Positions 22,729 to 31,070 are shown, counted from the first letter of the stretch. The stretch is 58,885 nt of DNA from Kineosporia mesophila (GCF_021129235.1 NZ_JAJOMA010000036.1:1-58885); one strand, 5' to 3'. A program made the numbers and translations. Notes: generated from the letters alone by a model not told the origin.

Positions 22729-23706
22729 TTATTCGGGGGTGGTCTCAAGGGCTGCGGTGTGGGTGGCTGCGTCGATGAGGGTGGGGGCTTCGGCCGGGAC
22801 GAGTCGGTAGCCGGTGCCGCGCAGGGTGTCGATGCGGGTGCTGGTGTCGGTGGTTCCGCTGCTGGCGCCGAGTTTTCCGCGCAGGGTGGCGATGTGGACG
22901 TCCAGGGTGCGGGAGGCGCCGACCCAGGTGACGTCCCAGACCTCTTCCATCAGGTTCTGGCGGGTGACCACGCCTCCCTGGCGGCGCATGAGAGCGGTGA
23001 GGAGGTCGCATTCCTTGGCGGTCAGGGTGACGGTGCCGGCGGGTCCGTGGATCTGGCGGGTGTCAGGGTCGATGCGGATACCGAAGTCGACGACCGGTGC
23101 CGGGGCCAGGCGGTGCGGTAGCGCGCGGCGGATCACTGCGTCGATGCGGGCCAGGAGCACCGCCAGGCTGCAGGGCCTGGTCACGTAGTCGTCGATGTGG
23201 GCATCGATGTCCTGGTCCAGGGGCCGGGTGGGGTGGGTGGTCAGGGCGATGACCGGCATCCGGGTCGCCCTGGTGTGCCCGTGGACCTGGCGTAAGTGCT
23301 CGAGCAACCAGCGAGCGCCATGACCGACGTCGGGACCGGGATCGTGGCTGGCCTTGTGACCGGGATCGGGACCGGGATCGTGGCCTGCGGGGTTGCGGGC
23401 ACTGGCGTGGTGACCGGCGTGGTGATCGGCAGGGCTTCGCCTCGCCGGGCTGCCTGGCGCGTGGTCTGGCCGGTGGTCGGAAGTGCTACCCGTTGTGCTG
23501 TCGGCGGTGCTGGGTGAGGTGGGCAGGCCGAGGTCGAGCAGCATGAGGTCTGCTCCCCCGGCGAGTGCTGCGGCTTCGGTGGCGGTGGGGGCGTGCAGGG
23601 TCTGGAATCCGTGGCCGCGCAGTGCCTGGGCCAGGGACCGGGCCACGTGGGGGTCGTGCTGGACCACGAGAATGCGCAGTCGAGGTCTGGTTCCCGTGTT
23701 CGGCAC
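22729..23706 (-). CDS. OmpR-type response regulator with a His/Asp-rich receiver insert
   Basis: The 325-residue protein is about 70-100 longer than typical OmpR/PhoB regulators. The receiver begins LRILVVQHDPHVARSLAQAL; the acidic pair is changed to QH, the phospho-acceptor Asp remains in LMLLDLGLP (residue 58), and the invariant Lys is Arg (DDYVTRPCS). Directly after the LP of the active-site loop there is an insert of about 67 residues (63-129), rich in His, Asp, Pro and Gly with repeated HDPGPD units. The receiver then resumes at ARWLLEHLRQVHG. The C-terminal winged helix is intact: LTAKECDLLTALMRRQGGVV, VWDVTWVGASRTLDVHIATL and GTGYRLVP. No kinase gene is adjacent. It is likely an atypical, possibly metal-responsive DNA-binding regulator. 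Confidence 0.85.
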   Translation of the reverse strand: MPNTGTRPRLRILVVQHDPHVARSLAQALRGHGFQTLHAPTATEAAALAGGADLMLLDLGLPTSPSTADSTTGSTSDHRPDHAPGSPARRSPADHHAGHHASARNPAGHDPGPDPGHKASHDPGPDVGHGARWLLEHLRQVHGHTRATRMPVIALTTHPTRPLDQDIDAHIDDYVTRPCSLAVLLARIDAVIRRALPHRLAPAPVVDFGIRIDPDTRQIHGPAGTVTLTAKECDLLTALMRRQGGVVTRQNLMEEVWDVTWVGASRTLDVHIATLRGKLGASSGTTDTSTRIDTLRGTGYRLVPAEAPTLIDAATHTAALETTPE

Positions 23707-23995
23707 GTGTCCCCCACCACCCGTCGTCTAGGTGATCCCCCGGCCATCGTAGGTTGCTGGCACCGGTCGGCGGCAGTGTGTGGCGGGGTCAATGTCGGGT
23801 GGTGCCGGTCCTGGTGCGAAAACCGATGGCAGGGCGCTGTTGTGCTTGGTTACCGTGGCGTTGGACCGATTGTCTGGTGATGGGCGGACCGTTGTACACC
23901 GTTTGAGATTTCCCGAGTGCTGATTCGTCGCGCGTCGTGTCTGTGCGGCGTGCTCCTTCGTGCTGCGGTTTTCTCAGGGGAACTGGTGTATTTCT

Positions 23996-24550
23996 GTGCT
24001 CAGAATCTGGGTGGTTGTTCCCACCTGCCTGCCGCTGGTCGTGCGGCGTTGCCATGTGTGTGGGGGTGAGCGGTTCCGCGCGGACGGGAAGTTCCGGGTG
24101 AACGCGAACCACAAGCTGATCGAGGCGTGGCTGCTGGTGTTGTGCACCGTGTGCGGTGACACGGTGAAGCTCTCGGTCCGGGAGCGGGTGAAGGTCTCTT
24201 CGGTGAGTCCTGACCTGCTGGAACGGTTGCACGGCAATGACGTGTCCCTGGCGGCCGAGGTGCTGCAGGACCCGCTCGTGCAACGTCGTCACCGCTTCGC
24301 TCTGGACTGGGACGGTGCCTGGCGTCTGGACACCGGCGGTTTCGTGGTTCCTGAGGGGCCCGATGACGTGGTGGAGGTCTTGGTGCGGTGTGCAGCGAGG
24401 ATACCGCTGCGGCCGGCGCGGCTGATCGCGCAGGGATGCGGTCTGTCGCGGGGTGAGGTCGAGCGGCTGATCACGGAAGGGAAGATCGTCTCGGCGGTCC
24501 GGTTGACCGGCCGCCTGTCGGGTGATTTCTCCTTCACACTCAAACGCTGA
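23996..24550 (+). CDS. DUF1062 zinc-ribbon protein
   Basis: About 184 residues matching DUF1062: the N-terminal VVVPTCLPLVVRRCHVCGG and CTVCGD provide a four-Cys zinc ribbon (about residues 16-55), separated by the conserved FRVNANHKLIEAWLL segment. The C-terminal half (LDTGGFVVPEG, RLIAQGCGLSRGEVERLI) resembles a small RNA-binding S4-like motif. Family function is unknown. I chose the GTG at 23996 because family proteins begin shortly before the VVPT segment; an in-frame GTG at 23960 is possible. The 290 bp upstream show no other gene. Confidence 0.8.
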   Translation: MLRIWVVVPTCLPLVVRRCHVCGGERFRADGKFRVNANHKLIEAWLLVLCTVCGDTVKLSVRERVKVSSVSPDLLERLHGNDVSLAAEVLQDPLVQRRHRFALDWDGAWRLDTGGFVVPEGPDDVVEVLVRCAARIPLRPARLIAQGCGLSRGEVERLITEGKIVSAVRLTGRLSGDFSFTLKR

Positions 24551-24616
24551 GTTCCTGGTCCGGCTGGGCCGGTTCGGCAGATCCGGCCGGACCGGCCCAG
24601 CCCCAGAAGGCCGGCG

Positions 24617-25849
24617 TCAGAACCAGTGCAGGCAGTGCGGTGCGCCGGGTGTGCGGAAGAGATCGTCGGCACGGGCGGCGGCCTGCGGGTGGTGGGCGTG
24701 GATGTGCCCGGCCTGGACCAGGGTGCTGGGCGTGGTGCCGCCCAGGTAGAGCGAGCCGAGGTCGCGCACGTCCAGGCTCAGGTCTGCTTCCCGGTCGGTC
24801 GGGAAGCACTCGGCGTTCCCCTCGCGCACGCTCAGCAGATAGCGGGCGTGCTCGTTCAGGAAGGGGTCCTGGACCTCGAGGACCAGGTCGCCGTCGCCGG
24901 ACCAGCCGCGGGCCGCGAGCGCCCGGGGGATGTCGAGCAGTCGTACCCACAGCCAGTCGGTGTCGTCGATGACTTTTCCGGCGCGGAAGTCGTGCAGTTG
25001 CCAGCGCAGGGGGTGGTGGGGTGGGACGTGTTTGAGGACGACCGTGGAGACGAGGTCGTGGCCGAGGACGAAGCGGGCCAGGGCGGTGAAGGTGGCCACG
25101 GTAGAGCTGCCCGTGCTGTTGATGCTGTCGGTGGTGATGATCTCGTCGACGGTCAGGGTCTGGCCCTCGAGTGCGTAGCTGGCGTACCCGGTGGGTTCAC
25201 CGTCACGGTTGCGGTGCAGGGCGATGTAGCGCGGGGCCGGGGAGATCGGGGGCTGGCCGGACTGGCGGGTCCACCAGGAGTGCGGACGGGACAGGGCGCC
25301 GGGCTGGGTGCGGCGGTAGCGGTCGTAGAGGTCTTCGATGAGGTCCTGGGCGGCGTCGCGGCGCAGGACCTGGATCGATCCGGGTTCGGGGGTGCTAGCG
25401 CGGGGTGGGGCCAGGGGGCTGTGCTGGTGGGTGATGCTCAGTTCGGTGGTGTAGGTCGCGGGACCGTAGCCGAAGCGTCCGTAGATCGGTGCCTCGGAGG
25501 CCAGCAGGACGGCCAGGAAGTCGCCGCGGGCACGTAGCTGGGTGAGCTGGTGGCGCATCAACGCGGTCAGGACGCCCTGGCGGCGGTGCGTGGGCACGAC
25601 GGACACGGCGCTCACCCCGGAGACCGGCACGACGTTCTGGCCGGGCAGGGTGAGTTCGAAGGAGTACGCGGCGGCGGTCCCGACGGGCTGTGTCTGGGGT
25701 GTCAGGGCCAGGAGGGCGCGGTCCATCTCCAGTGCCGACCACCAGCGTCCGCCGGCATCGAGCGGGGTCTGCGGGAACTGCCCGAACGCGGTGTGGAGGG
25801 TGTCGATGAAGATGCCGAGGTCGTCGGCGGTGGTGGAACGAATCAGCAT
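24617..25849 (-). CDS. Eis-like GNAT acetyltransferase
   Basis: The 410-residue protein has the layout of Enhanced intracellular survival (Eis) enzymes: an N-terminal GNAT domain with VSAVSVVPTHRRQGVLTALM (about residues 80-99) and APIYGRFGYGPATY, a second degenerate GNAT region (about 150-290) and a C-terminal SCP2-like domain (LVLEVQDPFLNEHARYLLSV, then LGSLYLGGTTPSTL). The C terminus ends HCLHWF, and a terminal carboxylate acts as the catalytic base in Eis enzymes. Eis proteins acetylate amines, including aminoglycosides, at several positions. The ATG at 25849 was preferred over an upstream in-frame start because the domain begins at LIRSTTADD. Confidence 0.9.
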   Translation of the reverse strand: MLIRSTTADDLGIFIDTLHTAFGQFPQTPLDAGGRWWSALEMDRALLALTPQTQPVGTAAAYSFELTLPGQNVVPVSGVSAVSVVPTHRRQGVLTALMRHQLTQLRARGDFLAVLLASEAPIYGRFGYGPATYTTELSITHQHSPLAPPRASTPEPGSIQVLRRDAAQDLIEDLYDRYRRTQPGALSRPHSWWTRQSGQPPISPAPRYIALHRNRDGEPTGYASYALEGQTLTVDEIITTDSINSTGSSTVATFTALARFVLGHDLVSTVVLKHVPPHHPLRWQLHDFRAGKVIDDTDWLWVRLLDIPRALAARGWSGDGDLVLEVQDPFLNEHARYLLSVREGNAECFPTDREADLSLDVRDLGSLYLGGTTPSTLVQAGHIHAHHPQAAARADDLFRTPGAPHCLHWF

Positions 25850-25918
25850 GAGTGCCTTCTGGGAACGCCGGGGTGCGGGGGCCACAGTGCAGCGGTTCCC
25901 GGGAACGGGGCAAGCGAT

Positions 25919-26904
25919 TTACCGGTGCCCGGGAAGCTTCGGCCCGGGCGGTGGCCGAACTGTGATCAGGCGCCGCAGCGAGGCCTGCGCGGGGGGACCC
26001 CAGGTGGCCTTGCCACCGGGGCGGCCGTGGACGCCGGCGTCCCCGATGAGGAGACAGCCCAGCGCCCGCGTCACCGCGAGACCGCGAGTGCGGCGCCGGG
26101 TCGCGGTGTCCAGGGCCGGTTGATGGATGGGGCGATAGCTCTGGTGGAAATGCTCGAGGGTCTGCCCGGAATCGGCAGACCCGGAACCGGTAGAGGGGTC
26201 GTCGGGCAGGAGGATCCAGGCGGCGGAAAGATCGACGGCCGGGTCGCCGGCGAAGAGGTCACCGAAATCGACGACGCCGGTGAGGTTTCCGTCGCGGGTG
26301 AGGACGTTGGCCGGGTGCAGGTCGCCGTGCACCCACACGGGTGGGCCGCTCCAGGCGGGTGCGGCGAGCGCGTCGTCCCAGATGGCGCGCAGCGCGCCGG
26401 GGTCGGGGATCAAGCCCCGGTCGGTGGCGACGGCAAGGTGATGGGCGAAGCTCTCGGCGTGATCGCTCAACGGTCCGCCGCGCTCGCGGCCGGTGGGGGC
26501 GTGCGGGGGTGCGGGCCGGTGCAGGGCGCTCAGGAAGGTGGCCAGGGCTTCGGCTGCGGGTGGCCGCGGGTGAGAGGGGCACGGTCGGCGGGTTCACCGG
26601 GGACCCAGGTGGTGACGATCCAGGGGTGGGGGAACCGCGCGGAGGGCTCGCCCAGGCGCTGGGGAACGGGCACGGGCAGCGGGAGGTGTGGGGCCAGGGC
26701 GGGCACCCAGGTGTGTTCCTTGCGCAGGAGCTCGTCGGCCGCGTCGGTGGCCCAGGGCAGGCGCACCGCGAGATCTTCGCCCAGGCGCCACACCTGGTTG
26801 TCCCAGCCCCGGGCCCCCAGCTCGATGGGATGAGCGGCCAGGTCGGGGTGCTGCTCACGCAGGAGGTCGCGGATCAGGTCGGCGGTGATCTCGGCGGGAG
26901 CCAT
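25919..26904 (-). pseudogene. Aminoglycoside phosphotransferase-fold gene with a frameshift
   Basis: The N-terminal frame (start ATG 26904) runs ELGARGWDNQVWRLGEDLAV, TWVPALAPHLPLPVPVPQR and TTWVPGEPADRAPLTRG, and then hits a stop at 26530. About 10 bases before this, near 26560-26570, the coding shifts to another frame that continues AAEALATFLSALHRPAP, then PPVWVHGDLHPANVLTRDG (catalytic HGD loop) and GVVDFGDLFAGDPAVDLSAA (metal Asp) to 25919. The two halves together make a full-length kinase of about 325 residues interrupted by one single-base indel in a GC-rich run. It is either a recent pseudogene or a sequencing error. The ancestral enzyme would phosphorylate an unknown small molecule. 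Confidence 0.8.
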
Positions 26905-26959
26905 GTGAGGTAACGCTAGAGCGTGCGCCTGGGGGTCAGCCGGTGGGAGAGGGCTGGGC

Positions 26960-27496
26960 TCAGCAGAGGCCGGTGGGCTCGGGAGGCTGGGTGGGGTGGG
27001 CGCTCGTGAACGATGCGTCGATGACGTCCAGGAGCGGTGGGGAGGCGACGCGCAGGATCTTGCGCAGGGCGTGCTGGAGGTGCTCGAGCTCCTGCTCGGT
27101 GAGGGCGTCCACGACCAGGCGGCGCGCTTCGCGTACGTGGGCGGGGGCGGCCTCGACGATCTTGTCGTACCCGGCGTCGGTCAGGACAGCCTCGACCGAG
27201 CGCTGGGAGCCTTCCGTGCAGGTGCGGCGCTCGACCCAGCCGGCGCGTTCCATCCGGCTGACGGCGTGGGACAGACGTGATTGGGAGCCGTGGGAGAACA
27301 TCGCCAGTTCGCACATCTTCATGGCACGTCCGGGGGCCTGGGACAGGCCGGACAGGACGGAGTACTCGAAGAAGTTCAGGCCGGCGTCGCGCTTGAGCTG
27401 GTGCTCGATGGCGGTGGGTAACGCGGAGCTGGCCGCGACGACGTGCATCCACTGGTAGGTCTGTTCGGGGGTCAGCCAGGGGGTGTCGTCACTCAC
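26960..27496 (-). CDS. MarR family transcriptional regulator
   Basis: The 178-residue protein has a MarR winged helix: FFEYSVLSGLSQAPGRAMKM, MFSHGSQSRLSHAVSRMERA (recognition helix, about residues 68-87) and GWVERRTCTEGSQRSVEAVL. It is divergent from an AzoR-type reductase gene with two identical inverted TTGAA-NN-TTCAA boxes in between, so it very likely represses that gene and itself, and is released by a quinone, aromatic or disulfide-stress signal. A Cys in RRTCTEG in the wing could be redox-sensitive (inference). Confidence 0.93.
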   Translation of the reverse strand: MSDDTPWLTPEQTYQWMHVVAASSALPTAIEHQLKRDAGLNFFEYSVLSGLSQAPGRAMKMCELAMFSHGSQSRLSHAVSRMERAGWVERRTCTEGSQRSVEAVLTDAGYDKIVEAAPAHVREARRLVVDALTEQELEHLQHALRKILRVASPPLLDVIDASFTSAHPTQPPEPTGLC

Positions 27497-27510
27497 ACAC
27501 CCAGACTACT

Positions 27511-27568
27511 GGATTGAATGTTCAACCGATCGGTGACAACATCCTGCTCGGACTTGAACATTCAATCC
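27511..27568. promoter_or_regulatory. Twin MarR operator boxes
   Basis: GGATTGAATGTTCAA (27511-27525) and its exact reverse complement TTGAACATTCAATCC (27554-27568) lie 40 bp apart, about four helical turns, in the divergent marR-azoR spacer. Each core is itself a TTGAA-NN-TTCAA dyad. The first box lies 15 bases from the MarR start at 27496, the second about 30 bases from the AzoR start. Confidence 0.85.
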
Positions 27569-27598
27569 AACGATCGCATCTCCCCAGGAGCACTTTCC

Positions 27599-28231
27599 AT
27601 GACCCTTCTGCGCATCGACGCGAGCATCCTCGGTCCCAACTCCGCCAGCAGCGAACTGGCCGACCTGGTGCTGGCCGCCTGGACCGCCGAGCGCCCCGAC
27701 GAGCAGGTCGTCACCCGCCACCTCGGCTCCGACCCCCTGCCCTCCGAGGCCTGGGCCACCGCCATCAGCGCCGGCTACACCCCCCAGGACGCCCGCAGCG
27801 ACGCCCAGAAGTCCGCCGTCGCCCTGGCCCAGGAACTGCACGCCGAGCTGGTGAACGCCGACCACGTCGTCCTGGCCTTCCCCCTCTACAACTGGGGCGT
27901 CTCCCAGCACGTCAAGACCTGGATCGACCTGGTCATCGCCGGCGCCGACCCCGGCGCCCGCCTCCTGGAGGGCAAGCCCGTCGTCCTGCTGGTCACCCGC
28001 GGCGGCAACTACTCCCCCGGCACCCCCAAGGAAGGCTGGGACCACAGCGTCGGGTACCTGACCCGCGTCCTCAAAGAGGTCTGGGGCGCCAGTCTCACCG
28101 TCGTGGAGCGCGAGTTCACCCTGGTCGGCGTCAACCCCGCCCTGGACCAGTTCGCCGAGCTCGGCGCCCAGCTGAAGAAGGACGCCCACGAGGCCGCCTC
28201 CGCCGCCGGCAAGTCCCTCGCCGCCAGCTGA
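27599..28231 (+). CDS. FMN-dependent NADH:quinone/azo reductase (AzoR-like)
   Basis: The 210-residue flavodoxin-fold protein has LLRIDASILGPNSASSELAD (phosphate-binding loop for FMN, residues 3-22), the FMN-contact segment AFPLYNWGVSQHVKTWIDLV (about 97-116) and LLVTRGGNYSPGTP. These are hallmarks of AzoR enzymes, which reduce quinones and azo dyes by two electrons using NADH and protect against thiol-reactive electrophiles. The ATG at 27599 has an AGGAG-like site 10 bases upstream. It is controlled by the divergent MarR through the twin operators. A hairpin terminator follows 44 bp after the stop. Confidence 0.92.
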   Translation: MTLLRIDASILGPNSASSELADLVLAAWTAERPDEQVVTRHLGSDPLPSEAWATAISAGYTPQDARSDAQKSAVALAQELHAELVNADHVVLAFPLYNWGVSQHVKTWIDLVIAGADPGARLLEGKPVVLLVTRGGNYSPGTPKEGWDHSVGYLTRVLKEVWGASLTVVEREFTLVGVNPALDQFAELGAQLKKDAHEAASAAGKSLAAS

Positions 28232-28274
28232 CCCACCCCCTCACCCCAGCCCAGCCCAGCCCAGGTGGGGAACC

Positions 28275-28313
28275 ACCGCCGGTGCCGGTCGTTACCCGAC
28301 GGGCACCGGCGGT
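28275..28313 (+). terminator. Terminator after the AzoR gene
   Basis: ACCGCCGGTGCC (28275-28286) pairs perfectly with GGCACCGGCGGT (28302-28313) and is followed by a short TTT run. It closes the azoR transcript before the DUF4180 gene. Three CCCAG units precede it. Confidence 0.75.
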
Positions 28314-28410
28314 TTCCTCGTCCATTGGCCCATACTGGCTCCGCGCACGCAGCCCACACCCTCCTCGTCCACCAAGAGGGTTGCCGGACAACAGCATTCA
28401 GGAGCCCACC

Positions 28411-28803
28411 ATGACCGAGCCCACCGACACCCTGCAGACGCTCGCCGGTGTGACGACGCTGGTCTGCGACCCGGCCGGGCCACCCCTGAGCAGCGAGCGC
28501 GAGGCCACCGACCTGGTCGCCAACGCCGCCTGGCAGGGCGCGACCTGGGTGATCCTGCCCGCCACCCGCCTGGACGAGAACTTCTTTCACCTGCGCACCG
28601 GCCTGGCCGGCGCCATCACCCAGAAGTTCGTCACCTACCGCCTGGGTCTGGCCGTCACCGGTGACATCACCCACCACACCGCCGCCAGCCACGCCCTGAG
28701 TGACTTCGTGCGCGAGAGCAACCGCGGCCGGCAGCTGTGGTTCCTGCCCGACCTGGATGCGGTGGTGGCCCGGCTGGCCGGCGGAGAAACCCCCACTGAT
28801 TGA
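28411..28803 (+). CDS. DUF4180 protein
   Basis: The 130-residue protein matches DUF4180: WVILPATRLDENFFHLRTGL (about residues 46-65), AGAITQKFVTYRLGLAVTGD and DFVRESNRGRQLWFLPDLD. The fold is alpha/beta, STAS-like, cytoplasmic; function is unknown. Start ATG at 28411 has GGAG nine bases upstream. It lies downstream of the azoR terminator and has its own leader. Proteins of this family are often encoded near MarR-type regulators, which fits the neighbourhood loosely. Confidence 0.85.
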   Translation: MTEPTDTLQTLAGVTTLVCDPAGPPLSSEREATDLVANAAWQGATWVILPATRLDENFFHLRTGLAGAITQKFVTYRLGLAVTGDITHHTAASHALSDFVRESNRGRQLWFLPDLDAVVARLAGGETPTD

Positions 28804-28916
28804 GGACGCGTCAACGCGCGGCTCACGCGGTGGGAAAACCAGCAGCTGCGCGTCCCGGCCCTGCGCGGCCTGAGCGACCTGCGCCCGCCGGATGCATACG
28901 TCCCCCGATCCTCAGC

Positions 28917-29999
28917 TCACAGGCCCAGGCTCTTGGCGGCCGCGCCGTCCCACAGCGCACCCCGGCGCAGGTACCGGTCCACGGCCGCCGACCGCCAGTC
29001 GCCGTCGGCCATAATTACGTGCCGGGCCACCCCGTTCTTCGCGCTCTGCGTGGCGAAACCCGCCCGCAGCGAGTGCGCGCCCCACGTGCCCGGCAGCCCC
29101 GCCGCCTGCGCCCGCTGCGCCACGATCGTGCGGATCACCTGCGGCGTGAATGCCTTCGCCCCGACCGTGCCCCAGCGCGTCACCGGCCGGAACACCGGAC
29201 CGCTCGTGATCCCCGCGACCTCCAGCCACGTCGTCAGCGCCGTCACCGGGCACGTCACCCGGGAGGCACCCCGCGGCACGGCCCGGGGATGGCGTTCGGT
29301 ACCGGCCTGGTCGCGCTTGGTCCAGCGGGGCGTCAGGACCATGCCCTCCACGTCCTCGTGCAGGTCCTCGACCTCGATGCGGGCCAGCTCCGAGCGGCGC
29401 ATCGCGGTGGCCAGCCCGACCAGGATCACCGCCCGGTCCCGCAGGCACACCAGTTCCGCCTTACGCAGCGCCCGCACGTCACCGACCCCACGCCGCTCCA
29501 GCGCCAGGTCGTGATCCATCGTGTCGACGATCCGCTGCACGTCACGCACCATCAGCGCCGACATCTGGCGCACCAGACGTTCCTGGTCCTGACGGGCGTA
29601 CCCCTGCAACCGCAGCCGCAACTGCCCGTCCTGACGTGCCGAGGGCAGACCCAGCTCCGCATGCCGCGCCCAGATCGCCGACAGATGCTGGTTGATCGTC
29701 GGCAGGCTCGCCGGGACCTCCCGATCCCGCAGGTGCGCCACGAACGCCCGCACCGTCGAGGCGCTCGCCGGCAACGCGACCAGCGCGTTCTCACCGGCCC
29801 ACCCCTCGAACGACTCCCACGCCCGCCGGTACGCCGCCCGCGTCGAGGGCGCCAGCGAGTCCTCCGCGGCCTGCTGATCGATCGCCGCCAGCCGCGCCGC
29901 GTACGCATACGCCGGATCCAGCTCACCCCCCGGCTCGGTCACGGCGAGTTCGGACGCCTCACGCCAGGTTTCGGAATCAGGAACGGTGGACGCGGTCAT
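28917..29999 (-). CDS. Tyrosine recombinase/integrase, intact
   Basis: About 360 residues. A SAM-like core-binding domain (LAPSTRAAYRRAWESFEGWA, about residues 50-69) precedes a complete catalytic domain: first Arg in ATAMRRSELARIEVEDLH (about 200), Lys in PRWTKRDQAGTERH, H-x-x-R in GAHSLRAGFATQSAKNG (about 305), DGDW in place of the usual GH box and nucleophile in AVDRYLRRG (about 342). It resembles phage- and plasmid-type integrases. Start ATG 29999 or 30023 are both possible. No tRNA att site, excisionase or other mobile gene adjoins it; the next gene is a divergent phosphatase, so it is a solitary recombinase. Confidence 0.9.
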   Translation of the reverse strand: MTASTVPDSETWREASELAVTEPGGELDPAYAYAARLAAIDQQAAEDSLAPSTRAAYRRAWESFEGWAGENALVALPASASTVRAFVAHLRDREVPASLPTINQHLSAIWARHAELGLPSARQDGQLRLRLQGYARQDQERLVRQMSALMVRDVQRIVDTMDHDLALERRGVGDVRALRKAELVCLRDRAVILVGLATAMRRSELARIEVEDLHEDVEGMVLTPRWTKRDQAGTERHPRAVPRGASRVTCPVTALTTWLEVAGITSGPVFRPVTRWGTVGAKAFTPQVIRTIVAQRAQAAGLPGTWGAHSLRAGFATQSAKNGVARHVIMADGDWRSAAVDRYLRRGALWDGAAAKSLGL

Positions 30000-30093
30000 C
30001 TGCCCATTCTGCCCCGTTCGCACATTTCAAGACTGTCGCACCCGGCTGATACCCATATGGGCAGGCCGAACCAGACCCAGTTCTAGGAGTTGC

Positions 30094-30696
30094 ATGCCCA
30101 CCACCACGCTGTACCTCGTGCGCCACGGCGAACAGAAAATTGAGAACGACCACGAGAGCGACAGTGGCCTCTCACCCCACGGTCGCCTCCAGGCCGGGCA
30201 ACTGGGCCGGCGCCTGGCCGGCCTGCAGGCCTCGGGCACATCGTTCGACGCCGTGCACCACAGCAGCCTGGTGCGGGCCGTGCAGACCACGCAGATCGTG
30301 GCCGCCCACCTGCCCGGGGTCGCCGTGCACGCGTGTGACCTGGTCCGCGACCGCACACCGGTGCCCGACACCTACCCCGCCCGCTACCGCGACTTCTTCG
30401 CGCAGGTCCCCGACGACGAACGCGACCCGGGAGCACACGTCCTGCGCACCGCCGTGGAGCGTCTGGGCGCCGTCGGCGAGCGCGACCGCACCGACCTGGT
30501 CATCACGCACAACTTCGTCATCGGCTGGTTCGTACGCCACGTGCTCGACGCCCCCGACTGGCGCTGGCTCGGCCTGAACCAGGCCAACGGCGCACTCACC
30601 GTCGTGCGCTGGACCCGGGACGAGGCACAGCCCGGGCGCCCACCGGCCCTGCTCAGCTTCAACGACACCGGGCACCTCGAACCCTCAACCCCCTGA
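30094..30696 (+). CDS. Histidine phosphatase (phosphoglycerate mutase superfamily)
   Basis: The 200-residue protein starts TTLYLVRHGEQKIEN, the RHG phospho-His motif, and has LSPHGRLQAGQLGRRLAG, HHSSLVRAVQTTQIVAAHL and the second catalytic His in LVITHNFVIGWFV (about residue 150). It is a phosphohistidine-type phosphatase or mutase acting on an unknown phosphate ester in the cytosol. The ATG at 30094 has an AGGAG site six bases upstream. It is divergent from the integrase. The gene ends just before the leader of the repeat-containing hypothetical gene. Confidence 0.9.
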   Translation: MPTTTLYLVRHGEQKIENDHESDSGLSPHGRLQAGQLGRRLAGLQASGTSFDAVHHSSLVRAVQTTQIVAAHLPGVAVHACDLVRDRTPVPDTYPARYRDFFAQVPDDERDPGAHVLRTAVERLGAVGERDRTDLVITHNFVIGWFVRHVLDAPDWRWLGLNQANGALTVVRWTRDEAQPGRPPALLSFNDTGHLEPSTP

Positions 30697-30755
30697 GTCC
30701 CTGATCACCCACACCCTTGAGAACCGTCTCGAACCATCCTGGAACGGAGGCCCCG

Positions 30756-31070
30756 ATGACCCACCACCTGCCCCACCAGCACAACGACCCGACCCTGACG
30801 CCCGCCGACTCACCCGCCACCCCGATCGTTGGTCAGCGGGCCGGCGTACCTGTGCCGGGCGTGCCGGGCGTGCCGGGCGTGCCGGGCGTGCCGGGCGTGC
30901 GGCGTATCCACCCCGCCCCGGGCCTCCCGGTACCACCCGCGGCACCGACCCTGTGGAGTCAGGTCAACCGCCTGGCCCGCGCCAACGGCCTGGAAGTTCT
31001 CGGCCCGGCCCTGCACGCCTTGCCCACCGGCGTGCCCGTTTTCGAGGTCATGCCCCACCCGGACCACTGA
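30756..31070 (+). CDS. Hypothetical protein with VPG tandem repeat
   Basis: The 104-residue product has an ATG preceded by AACGGAGG. The N-terminal half is disordered (MTHHLPHQHNDPT) and includes a run of five Val-Pro-Gly triplets (about residues 32-48), elastin-like. The C-terminal part (LWSQVNRLARANGLEVLGPA, then PVFEVMPHPDH) looks helical and conserved. No domain is recognised and there is no signal peptide. It follows the phosphatase by 59 bp on the same strand and may be cotranscribed. Confidence 0.6.
   Translation: MTHHLPHQHNDPTLTPADSPATPIVGQRAGVPVPGVPGVPGVPGVPGVRRIHPAPGLPVPPAAPTLWSQVNRLARANGLEVLGPALHALPTGVPVFEVMPHPDH
30852..30896 (+). repeat. Five tandem copies of GTGCCGGGC
   Basis: A 9-bp unit is repeated five times without variation inside the coding frame, encoding Val-Pro-Gly each time. 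In-frame expansion or contraction by slippage would change linker length without a frameshift. Confidence 0.9.

Noticed and set aside
30852-30896. CRISPR-like array
   Set aside because: The repeat has no spacers and lies in a coding frame; it encodes Val-Pro-Gly units. No cas genes are present.
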